From JBJHBY01 sp050485745 (GTDB taxonomy: Bacteria > Pseudomonadota > Gammaproteobacteria > Pseudomonadales > CAMLJR01), in NCBI GenBank assembly GCA_050485745.1, contig JBJHBY010000023.1, positions 1 to 22,248 of the forward strand: 22,248 nt of DNA, in the 5' to 3' direction. The notes below the pieces were generated by a model. It was not told where the DNA came from, did not search any database, and saw nothing but the letters and a program-made list of their open reading frames with translations. Position numbers and translations under genes: made by a program. Below are positions 1 to 7,379 of this stretch, piece after piece. Positions within the stretch are counted from its first letter, which is position 1; each line of letters begins with the position of its first letter.

Positions 1-1548
1 ACCCTGGATACGGTGATCGGCATCGAGGACAACAAGCCCGAGGCCATCGCCGCACTGCGCGCCGCGGCCGAAGGCACCGGCATCGAAATCGCGGTCTTTC
101 CCACCAAGTACCCATCGGGCGGCGAGAAGCAGCTGATCCAGATCCTCACCGGCAAGGAGGTGCCCAGCGGCGGCCTGCCGGCGGATATCGGCATCGTCTG
201 CCAGAACGTCGGCACCACCGCGGCGATCTACCACGCTGTGGTCGAGGGCCGACCGCTGATCTCTCGCATCACCACCGTCACCGGCGAGGCCTGCACCCGC
301 CCCGGCAACTTCCTGGTGCGGCTGGGCACCCCCCTGCGCCACCTGCTGGAGATCGCCGGCTTTGACCCGGCGCGCGGCAGCCGCCTGATCATCGGCGGAC
401 CGATGATGGGCTATGCCGTCGACAGCATCGACCTGCCGGTGATCAAGACCACCAACTGCATCCTCGCACCCACCTCGCAGGAACTGCCGGCGCCACCCCT
501 GCCCCAGGCCTGCATTCGCTGCGGGCATTGTGCGGAGGCCTGCCCGGCCTCGCTGTTGCCGCAGCAGTTGTACTGGTTTGCCCGCGGCCAGGAATGGGAC
601 AAGCTCGAGCAGCACAACCTGTTCGACTGCATCGAGTGCGGTGCCTGCTCCTACGTCTGCCCCAGCCATATCCCCCTGGTGCAGTACTACCGCGCGGCCA
701 AGGGGGAGATCCGCCACCAGCAGCAGGAGAAGGCCAAGGCCGATCGCGCCAAGCTGCGTTTCGAAGCGCGCAAGGAGCGCATCGCCCGCGAGGAGGCCGA
801 GAAGGAAGCGCGGCGCAAGGCCCGCCAGGCGGCCGCCAGAGCCAGTGCCGCGGCCAGTAAGGAACAGACGGACAAACAGCCAGCAGACACCGGGGGCGCT
901 GCGGACCCGGTGCAGGCCGCCATCGAGCGTGCGAAGGCGAAGAAGGCCGCTGCAGCCGCAGGTGGCAGCGCGGCATCCCCCGCAGACCCGGCGCGGCAGG
1001 CCACGCCCCCTCAACCCCGATCGAAGCCCGATGGCAGCGACGCCGTCGCCAGCCTGGAAAAACGCCTGCTGGCGGCACGCAACAAGCTGGAAACCGCGCG
1101 GGAGCAGGGCTCCGATAAACTGGCGGCCTTCGAGCAATCGGTGCAGTTGCTGGAAGAGAAGCTGACCGCTGCCCGGGAACAGTCCAATGCCGAAGCGGTG
1201 GCAAGCTTCGACACTCCGCCCGAGCCGGACCAGGCGGGCACGGCTGCCGATACCGACACAGAAGCCACCGCCAGCGATGCCGCCCAGGCGGCCATCGCCC
1301 GGGCCCAGGCACGCCGCGCCGGGCAGGTGGAGCAATCGCCGCAGGAGAAAGCGAAAGAAGCCGTCGCCAGGCTGCGCAAACGCCTGGACCACGCCATCCA
1401 GAAGCTGGAGCAGGCCGAGAGCGAGGGACTGGATACCGTCGAGGCCCTGCGCAACTCCGTCGCAACCCTGACGGCCAAGCTGAACCAGGCCGAGGCCGAC
1501 CTCGCGGCACTGGGCGATGACGTCACCGCCGATGCCGGAGAGCGCTAA
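1..1548 (+). CDS. rsxC: RsxC/RnfC, electron transport complex subunit C (5' end outside window)
   Basis: This is the C-terminal 515 residues of the membrane-peripheral subunit of the Rsx/Rnf ion-translocating oxidoreductase, which binds iron-sulfur clusters and passes electrons on to the membrane subunits. The frame is open from base 1, so the start lies upstream. Two ferredoxin-type motifs are visible: CIRCGHCAEACP from fragment residue 171 and CIECGACSYVCP from residue 210, enough for two 4Fe-4S clusters. The part before them has the usual RnfC core with FPTKYPSGGEKQL and the GGPMMG loop. After residue 240 comes a long Ala/Lys/Glu-rich coiled-coil tail, as in many gammaproteobacterial RsxC proteins. 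It contains a duplicated module: AAIERAKAKK at 306 and AAIARAQARR at 430, each followed by a helix of about 45 residues. rsxD starts 23 bases downstream, so this is one operon. Confidence 0.96.
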   Translation, partial: TLDTVIGIEDNKPEAIAALRAAAEGTGIEIAVFPTKYPSGGEKQLIQILTGKEVPSGGLPADIGIVCQNVGTTAAIYHAVVEGRPLISRITTVTGEACTRPGNFLVRLGTPLRHLLEIAGFDPARGSRLIIGGPMMGYAVDSIDLPVIKTTNCILAPTSQELPAPPLPQACIRCGHCAEACPASLLPQQLYWFARGQEWDKLEQHNLFDCIECGACSYVCPSHIPLVQYYRAAKGEIRHQQQEKAKADRAKLRFEARKERIAREEAEKEARRKARQAAARASAAASKEQTDKQPADTGGAADPVQAAIERAKAKKAAAAAGGSAASPADPARQATPPQPRSKPDGSDAVASLEKRLLAARNKLETAREQGSDKLAAFEQSVQLLEEKLTAAREQSNAEAVASFDTPPEPDQAGTAADTDTEATASDAAQAAIARAQARRAGQVEQSPQEKAKEAVARLRKRLDHAIQKLEQAESEGLDTVEALRNSVATLTAKLNQAEADLAALGDDVTADAGER

Positions 1549-1571
1549 CCCATGATCAGGATGTACCGCGC

Positions 1572-2618
1572 ATGGCCCTGCTGAAGGTCACATCGCCCCA
1601 CGCCCACGGGCCTGTGAGCACCGCCACGGTGATGCGGCTGGTGCTGCTGGCCTGCGCGCCCGGTGTGCTCGCCCTGACCTGGTGGTTCGGCCCGGGCACC
1701 TTGCTCAATATCGCCTGGGCGGCCCTGTTCGGTCTCGGCTTCGAAGCCCTGGCACTGCGCCTGCGCGGACGCCCGCTGCGCCCCTACCTGGGCGATTGCA
1801 GTGCTCTGGTCACGGCCCTGCTGCTGGCCATTGCACTGCCCCCGGCCTCACCCTGGTGGCTGATCGCGATTGGCATGGCCAGCGCCATCCTGATGGCCAA
1901 GCATCTGTACGGAGGGCTCGGCTACAACCCCTTCAACCCGGCCATGGTCGGCTATGTGGTGCTGCTGATTTCCTTCCCGGTGCCGATGACCGCCTGGCTC
2001 GCGCCCCATGGCACGGTCGACCCGATCAGCCTGCAGGATACGTTGCTGCGCAGCCTGGGCATGCTGGATGCCGCGGCCATCGATGCCTGGACCATGGCCA
2101 CGCCACTGGACCTGATGAAACAGAATGACGGCCTGCTGGTCTCCGACCTGTGGGCGGCCAACCCGCAGTTTGGCCTGTGGGGCGGGCTCGGCTGGGAGTG
2201 GGTGAACCTGGCCTTCCTGGCTGGCGGTCTGTTCCTGCTGTATCGCCGCGTGTTCACCTGGCACGCACCGGTGAGCATGCTCGCCGCGCTGGCCCTGATG
2301 GCCCTGCTGTTCCATGACGGCGGCAGCGCCAGCTCCGGTGGCTCGCCGTTGTTTCACCTGCTCAGCGGCGCCACCATGTTCGGCGCGTTCTTCATCGTCA
2401 CAGACCCGGTCACCTCGGCGGTGTCGAACCGCGGGCGCATCATCTACGGCGCCGCCATCGGCGTGCTGATCTACGTCATCCGCGCCTGGGGCAACTACCC
2501 GGATGCGGTGGCCTTCGGGGTGTTGCTGATGAATTTTGCCGCACCACTGCTGGACCACTACACACAGCCACGCACCTACGGTCACAAGCCCGCCGGGCAA
2601 CGCAAGGAGAAGGGCTGA
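1572..2618 (+). CDS. rsxD: RsxD/RnfD, electron transport complex subunit D
   Basis: This is an integral membrane flavoprotein subunit of the Rsx/Rnf complex, 348 residues, the usual family length. It is hydrophobic throughout with about nine membrane segments. The covalent FMN site of the family (S/T-x-A-T) is matched by TMATPLD, with the acceptor Thr at residue 177. A second conserved stretch, SGATMFGAFFIVTDPVTSA, lies near residues 265-283 and is typical of RnfD/NqrB proteins. An AGGA stretch at 1557-1560 precedes the ATG at 1572; the nearer ATG at 1552 is out of frame. It ends one base before the rsxG ATG, so translation is probably coupled. Confidence 0.97.
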   Translation: MALLKVTSPHAHGPVSTATVMRLVLLACAPGVLALTWWFGPGTLLNIAWAALFGLGFEALALRLRGRPLRPYLGDCSALVTALLLAIALPPASPWWLIAIGMASAILMAKHLYGGLGYNPFNPAMVGYVVLLISFPVPMTAWLAPHGTVDPISLQDTLLRSLGMLDAAAIDAWTMATPLDLMKQNDGLLVSDLWAANPQFGLWGGLGWEWVNLAFLAGGLFLLYRRVFTWHAPVSMLAALALMALLFHDGGSASSGGSPLFHLLSGATMFGAFFIVTDPVTSAVSNRGRIIYGAAIGVLIYVIRAWGNYPDAVAFGVLLMNFAAPLLDHYTQPRTYGHKPAGQRKEKG

Positions 2619-2619
2619 G

Positions 2620-3270
2620 ATGCTGGGCGCCTCGATCAGTCGCAACAGCCTGCTGCTGGCCCTGTTCGCGGTGGCCACCACGGCCACCATCGCCGGCACT
2701 TACCTGGGCACCCGGGACAACATCAGCGAGAACCGGCGCATGGCTGCCCAGCAGGCACTGCTGGAAATCGTGCCGGCCTCGCGCCACGATAACGCCTTGC
2801 TGGATGACATCGTCGTCGTCGACCACCCTCTGCTGGGGCTGCGCCAGCCCGGCAATGCCCATGTCGCACGCCTCGGGGGTAAGCCGGTGGCGGTGATCCT
2901 GCCAGCAACCGCGCGGGATGGCTACACGGGCGACATCGACCTGATTGTCGGCGTCAATATCGATGGCAGTGTGGCCGGAGTACGCGTGCTGGCGCACCGC
3001 GAGACCCCGGGCCTCGGTGATCAGATCGAGCGGCGCAAGAGCGACTGGGTGGAGGGCTTTGTCGGCCGCGCCCTGGGCCAGCCGGCGCCGGAACGCTGGA
3101 CGGTGCGCAAGGAGGGCGGTGATTTCGACCAGTTCACCGGCGCCACCATTACCCCGCGGGCGGTGACCGCCGCGGTGCGACGCGCACTGGAATACTTTGA
3201 GGCACACCGGGAAGACCTGCTGCAAGCGGCGCCGGTGGCCGACGACACAGAGGCGGCACCCCATGGCTGA
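2620..3270 (+). CDS. rsxG: RsxG/RnfG, electron transport complex subunit G
   Basis: This is a single-anchor membrane flavoprotein of the Rsx/Rnf complex, 216 residues. A hydrophobic N-terminal helix (about residues 9-29) is followed by a periplasmic domain. The covalent FMN attachment motif is visible as FTGATITP, with the acceptor Thr at residue 176, close to the position known for the family. The conserved HRETPGLGDQI segment (126-136) is also present. The frame is open further upstream, but the ATG at 2620 is chosen because it follows AAGGAGAAGGG directly and begins the membrane helix. rsxD stops at 2618, and the last eight bases overlap rsxE. Confidence 0.96.
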   Translation: MLGASISRNSLLLALFAVATTATIAGTYLGTRDNISENRRMAAQQALLEIVPASRHDNALLDDIVVVDHPLLGLRQPGNAHVARLGGKPVAVILPATARDGYTGDIDLIVGVNIDGSVAGVRVLAHRETPGLGDQIERRKSDWVEGFVGRALGQPAPERWTVRKEGGDFDQFTGATITPRAVTAAVRRALEYFEAHREDLLQAAPVADDTEAAPHG

Positions 3271-3976
3271 TACCCCGTACCGGGAACTCACCCTCAACGG
3301 CCTGTGGAAGAACAACCCGGCGATCGTGCAACTGCTGGGCCTGTGCCCGCTGCTGGCGGTGACCGGCACGGTGGTGAACGCCATCGGCCTGGGGCTGGCG
3401 ACGATCTTCGTGCTGCTGGCGTCGAATACCTGCGTGTCGCTGATCCGCGGCATCGTCTCCGATGCCATCCGTCTGCCGGCATTTGTGATGATCATCGCCG
3501 CGGCGGTGACCTGCACCGAGCTGCTGATGCAGGCCTATGCCTATGAGCTGTATCAGATCCTGGGTATTTTCCTGCCCCTGATCACCACCAACTGCGCGAT
3601 CCTCGGCCGTGCCGACGCCTTTGCCAGCAAGAACCGGCTGCTGCCGTCGATGGTGGATGGCCTGATGATGGGCCTGGGTTTCGGTGTGATCCTGGTGCTG
3701 CTGGGCGCCATGCGCGAACTGGCCGGCACCGGCGTCCTGTTTGCCAACATGGAACTGCTGTTCGGTGAGGCGGCGCGCAACTGGGAGGTGGTGGTGGTGC
3801 CGAACTATGCCAACTTCCTGCTGGCCATCCTCCCCCCGGGGGCGTTCATCTTCACCGGCCTGCTGATCGCCCTGAAGAACATCATCGACCGCGGTATCCG
3901 CGACCGCCAGGCGGCGCGGCGCGAGGCACCCGTAGCCGGCTCCCGGCGCGTGCGCGTCACCGGGAATATCAACTGA
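3263..3976 (+). CDS. rsxE: RsxE/RnfE, electron transport complex subunit E
   Basis: This is an integral membrane subunit of the Rsx/Rnf complex, 237 residues with about six membrane helices. Family hallmarks include LWKNNPAIVQLLGLCPLLAV near the N terminus, the cysteine in the segment TTNCAILGRADAF, and GLGFGVILVLLGAMREL. The ATG at 3263 lies inside the end of rsxG (8-base overlap); the longer open frame upstream lacks family sequence. In many relatives nth follows rsxE. Here the next gene is on the opposite strand and its 3' end overlaps rsxE by 8 bases. I see no terminator between them. Confidence 0.96.
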   Translation: MADTPYRELTLNGLWKNNPAIVQLLGLCPLLAVTGTVVNAIGLGLATIFVLLASNTCVSLIRGIVSDAIRLPAFVMIIAAAVTCTELLMQAYAYELYQILGIFLPLITTNCAILGRADAFASKNRLLPSMVDGLMMGLGFGVILVLLGAMRELAGTGVLFANMELLFGEAARNWEVVVVPNYANFLLAILPPGAFIFTGLLIALKNIIDRGIRDRQAARREAPVAGSRRVRVTGNIN

Positions 3977-4373
3977 ACTCGAGGGTATCGAGGATCTGGT
4001 CGACCACCGCGTCGTCCAGGCCGGCGTGCTCCTGGTCACAACTGTAGGTGATGAACAGCAGCAGGGAGCCACCCGCCAGCCACCATTCCCGCACGGCATC
4101 ACCGTCTTCACTGAAGCGGCGATGAAAGCCACGGAACACCCCCGGCTTTACCGGCTCGCCGGGCTGCACACCCTGCTCCGCCATGAAGGCCTCGAGCTCG
4201 CCCTCGTCCACCTGGCCGTCCACCTTGTGCAGGGTGGAGAACTCCAGCACGCCGACACCGTCCTCGTCACCGACCAGAATCACCTCTTCGTCCTGGTCGG
4301 CCTGCCACTCAGGAGGCAGGCTGAGGGTCCACCACTCGGTCTCGACCACACGCATTTCATCGTCATCACTCAT
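3969..4373 (-). CDS. small acidic protein of unknown function
   Basis: This 134-residue, strongly acidic protein has no signal peptide or membrane segment, so it is probably cytoplasmic. I do not recognise a named family. The layout (WWTLSLPPEWQ at the start, a central PGVFRGFHRRF, a late REWWLAGGSLLLFITYSC, and a terminal ILDTLEFS) resembles small alpha/beta proteins of the Mog1/PsbP/DcrB-like kind, but that is a guess from pattern. Its ATG overlaps the rimI stop (TAATG), a strong sign of translational coupling and a real gene. Its 3' end overlaps the 3' end of rsxE. Confidence 0.75.
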   Translation of the reverse strand: MSDDDEMRVVETEWWTLSLPPEWQADQDEEVILVGDEDGVGVLEFSTLHKVDGQVDEGELEAFMAEQGVQPGEPVKPGVFRGFHRRFSEDGDAVREWWLAGGSLLLFITYSCDQEHAGLDDAVVDQILDTLEFS

Positions 4374-4825
4374 TACACTGCCACCTCATCCAGGGAACGC
4401 CGCATCACCAGGGCGTCCTCGCGCCCGCTGCCGGCGGGATAATAGCCTTTGCGCAGGCCGATGTCCTGAAAGCCGAGCTGCCGATACAGGGCGATCGCCG
4501 CGCTGTTCGATACCCGTACTTCCAGCAAGCACTGACTGACGGCATGGGCGCGCAGGGCCTCCAGGCCGTAACGCAGCAGACCGCGGCCCAGGCCAGCGCG
4601 CTGCCTGGCCGGATTGACGACGAGATTGAGCAGGGTCGCCTCATCCAGCACCTGCATGAACAGGATGAAGCCCAGCAGCGCCCCCTGCTCGCGGCGACAC
4701 CAGCCAAAATGGCCGGCCGCGAGGCTGTCGGCATACTGCCCGGGGCTCCAGGGCCAGGGTACGGCCACCGTCTCCAGGGCAGCCATGGCCGCGGCATCGG
4801 CCAGCGCCAGCGGCTGGGGATCCAT
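4373..4825 (-). CDS. rimI: RimI-type ribosomal protein S18 alanine N-acetyltransferase
   Basis: This GNAT-family N-acetyltransferase, about 150 residues, is expected to acetylate the N-terminal alanine of ribosomal protein S18. The acetyl-CoA loop reads QRAGLGRGLL, preceded by the strand LLNLVVNP and followed by LLEVRVSNSAAIALYRQLGF and GLRKGYYP, all typical of RimI. The start is uncertain. ATG 4825 gives the usual length, while GTG 4834 has better spacing from a GGGAG at 4850-4846. The frame is open to 4936, but that would overlap the preceding gene by 82 bases. The preceding gene looks like holD, the gene that precedes rimI in E. coli, which supports the call. Confidence 0.9.
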   Translation of the reverse strand: MDPQPLALADAAAMAALETVAVPWPWSPGQYADSLAAGHFGWCRREQGALLGFILFMQVLDEATLLNLVVNPARQRAGLGRGLLRYGLEALRAHAVSQCLLEVRVSNSAAIALYRQLGFQDIGLRKGYYPAGSGREDALVMRRSLDEVAV

Positions 4826-4854
4826 CAGCACCACGCGACCGTCCGCTCCCGGCG

Positions 4855-5628
4855 TCAGCGGCACAGCAGGGTCCAGAGCTGTGACTTCAGGGCCGGCTCG
4901 CCCAGCATGGCGCTGGCGGCGAAGGGCAGCTGCCACTGCCGCAGCCCCTTACAGTCCAGACCCTGCAGCAGCGTCCCGGCGGACTCGCCGAAAGCGAGCA
5001 GGCTGCGCAACCCGTCCTGTTCGACACGCGATTCGATGAAGTGGCCGAGGGTCGCGCGTGCGGCCTCCAGCGACTGATCGAAGGCGGAATGCCCCGGGCG
5101 CGCCAGTGGCCAGGCAAAGGTATCGACACGCACACTGTCGCCACCCGGCCGGGCCTCGCCCGGCGCGGGTGGCAGCGCACCCATGGCCAGGGCCACATGC
5201 CAGAGCAGCAGGTTCCGGTCCCGTTCGTCACGCGGTGACGCCGGGTCGTCGAGGACCAGCAGACTGCCGATACGAATACGGGCGAGATTGAAGCGCGGTA
5301 TCGCGCTGCCGCGCGCCGGCGCACGCCTGGAAACAGGGGACGCCGGGCTTGCGGGCGCGGTCACAGCCGGGCGATGGCCCTCTGCATCTGCGGCGATGTC
5401 CGGCCTTTCGCGTCGGGCGGGAGCGGGCGCCGGAGTCGCCGCCCCGGCGACCGCTGGAGACGCCACTTCCCGCTCCGCCTGCCCCTGCCCGGGCCTGTCG
5501 GCGGCCTTGCCAGGGGCCCGCAGCAGGGGCAGACGCCGTGACGCTGCCGCGCCGGGCAGAGCCCTGCGCGGATAGTAAAGGGGCACGCCCAGGGCTTCGA
5601 GGTACGCCAGGCGGCGCCCCTCGTCCAC
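4855..5628 (-). CDS. probable divergent DNA polymerase III psi subunit (HolD-like)
   Basis: This is a 257-residue protein starting at GTG 5628, one base after the leuA stop. I infer a psi (HolD) role from three points. It sits directly before rimI, as holD does in E. coli. It begins RRLAYLEALGVPLYYPRR, similar in layout to the E. coli psi N-terminal segment that contacts chi. It ends with LGEPALKSQLWTLLCR, like the psi C-terminal helix. Between residues about 28 and 115 there is a Pro/Ala-rich, probably disordered linker. The globular part follows from IRIGSLLVLDDPA. The linker makes it longer than E. coli psi (137 residues). Sequence identity is low, so this is a family-level inference. A structure comparison is needed to settle it. 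Confidence 0.6.
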   Translation of the reverse strand: MDEGRRLAYLEALGVPLYYPRRALPGAAASRRLPLLRAPGKAADRPGQGQAEREVASPAVAGAATPAPAPARRERPDIAADAEGHRPAVTAPASPASPVSRRAPARGSAIPRFNLARIRIGSLLVLDDPASPRDERDRNLLLWHVALAMGALPPAPGEARPGGDSVRVDTFAWPLARPGHSAFDQSLEAARATLGHFIESRVEQDGLRSLLAFGESAGTLLQGLDCKGLRQWQLPFAASAMLGEPALKSQLWTLLCR

Positions 5629-5629
5629 C

Positions 5630-7176
5630 TCAGACGCCCTCTTTCTGGGGGTGCTCGCGCATCACCCCCGAGGCCAGCAGGTTCAGCGCGTTGAGGTAGG
5701 CCTTGACCGAGGCAACGATGATATCGGTATCCGCGCCGGAACCGTTCACGATGACCCCGTTCCGGGCCAGGCGCACGGTGACCTCACCCTGGGAGTCGGT
5801 CCCACTGGTGATGGCATTGACCGAGTACAGCTTGAGCTCGGTGCCGCTGCGGGCCACCTGCTCAACCGCCTTGAAGGCGGCATCCACCGGACCATCGCCC
5901 TCGGCCTCGACGCTGCGGGCGTCGCCATCCACCGACAAGGTCAGGCGCGCCTGGGGACGCATACCGGTGCGACTGTGTGCCTCCAGGGCAAGCAGCTGGT
6001 ATTTTTCCGTCTGCTCCGGCGGCATCACGTCGCTGACGAGAGCCTGCAGGTCTTCGTCGAAGATTTCGTGCTTTTTGTCTGCCAGCTCCTTGAAGCGGGC
6101 GAAGGCGGCATCCAGTTCGTCCTGACCGGGGAAAGTGATGCCCAGTTCCTCGAGCCGCGCCTTGAACGCCGCGCGCCCGGAGTGCTTGCCCAACACCAGG
6201 CGATTGGTATTCCAGCCCACGTCTTCGGCACGCATGATCTCGTAGGTCTCGCGGTGCTTGAGCACACCATCCTGGTGAATGCCAGACTCATGGGCGAAGG
6301 CATTGGCGCCCACAATGGCCTTGTTCGGCTGCACCGGGAAGCCGGTGATCGAGGATACCAGGCGCGAGGTCGGCACGATCTGGGTGGTATCGATGCCGGT
6401 TTCCACCGGGAACAGGTCATGACGGGTGCGTACCGCCATCACGATCTCTTCCAGGGAGGCATTGCCGGCGCGTTCGCCCAGGCCGTTGATGGTGCACTCC
6501 ACCTGGCGTGCGCCCGCGAGCACCGCGGACAGTGAGTTGGCCACGGCCAGACCAAGGTCGTTGTGGCAGTGCACGGAAAAGATCGCCTTGTCGGCATTGG
6601 GCACGGCCTCGCGCAGACGCGCGATCAGACGGCCATATTCGCCGGGCTCACCGTAGCCCACCGTGTCCGGCAGGTTGATGGTGCCAGCACCGGCATCGAT
6701 CACCGCCTCGACAATCCGGCAGAGAAAATCAAACTCGGAACGGGAGGCATCCTCACAGGAAAATTCCACGTCACCCGCCAGGTTGCGAGCCCGACGCACC
6801 GCGGCCACGGCACGCTCCAGTACCTGGTCCGGGGGCATGCGCAGCTTGTACTGCATGTGGATCGGCGAGGTCGCAATGAATGTATGGATGCGCGCGGAGG
6901 CGCGCTGCGCAGTGCCTCACCGGCGCGATCGATGTCCTTGTCATTGGCCCGGGCCAGGCTGCACACGGTGCTGTCGCGCACCGCCTCGGCCACCGCGCGC
7001 ACGGACTCGAAATCACCGACGCTGGCGATGGCGAAACCCGCCTCGATGACATCCACCCGCATCTTTTCCAGCATCTTGGCGATGCGGACCTTTTCCTCAC
7101 GGGTCATGGATGCCCCGGGGCTCTGCTCACCGTCGCGCAGGGTGGTGTCGAAGATCAGCAGTCGTTCTTTGGCCAT
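5630..7176 (-). CDS. leuA: 2-isopropylmalate synthase LeuA, with an apparent one-base frameshift
   Basis: LeuA makes 2-isopropylmalate from acetyl-CoA and 2-oxoisovalerate, the first committed step of leucine synthesis. The N-terminal frame (from ATG 7176, preceded by GAGGAG) reads LLIFDTTLRDGEQSPGASM, the catalytic start of the family. Downstream in another frame come SCEDASRSE, INLPDTVGYG, VHCHNDLGLAVANS (metal-binding HxH) and a C-terminal regulatory domain. The two frames join between 6912 and 6890. Only 23 bases separate the last good N-terminal codon (Leu, 6912-6910) from ATC at 6889, which resumes IHTFIATSPIHMQYKL; 24 are needed. With one base restored the protein would be 515 residues, a normal length. 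The site lies in a GC-only inverted repeat, so a sequencing error is as likely as a real mutation. The gene heads a leftward operon. Confidence 0.93.
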
Positions 7177-7192
7177 GATTGCACTCCTCACG

Positions 7193-7213
7193 GGGCCCGA
7201 CCCCGTCGGGCCC
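7193..7213 (-). promoter_or_regulatory. hairpin in the leuA leader
   Basis: GGGCCCGAC and GTCGGGCCC form a perfect 9-bp inverted repeat with a 3-base loop. It ends 17 bases upstream of the leuA ATG, next to the GAGGAG ribosome site. I see no leucine-rich leader peptide and no T-run, so it is not a classical attenuator. It could affect ribosome access or simply be GC-rich chance structure. Confidence 0.35.
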
Positions 7214-7281
7214 GACCAGACCGGCCATCTTCGCAGAAAGCCGCCGGGGACGGAACCTCTGCAAGACGCCGGAAGCGGTGT

Positions 7282-7310
7282 TTGACAGCGCCGGCACCCC
7301 TCCGTATAAC
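7282..7310 (+). promoter_or_regulatory. sigma70-type promoter for the dioxygenase gene
   Basis: TTGACA (7282-7287) and TATAAC (7305-7310) are separated by exactly 17 bases. The -35 is a perfect match to consensus and the -10 differs at one position. Transcription should start near 7317, leaving a 5' leader of about 63 bases before the ATG at 7380. It is the best promoter match I found in the window. Confidence 0.75.
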
Positions 7311-7379
7311 CTCCTGAAAGCCGCAGCCGCCACGGACAAAGATCCGTCGTGACACCCATAACAAGAGGCGCAAGAGCCC

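Noticed and set aside
443..1510. A 355-codon open frame antisense to rsxC
   Set aside because: It is Pro/Arg-rich with no family sequence; rsxC carries clear ferredoxin motifs on the other strand.
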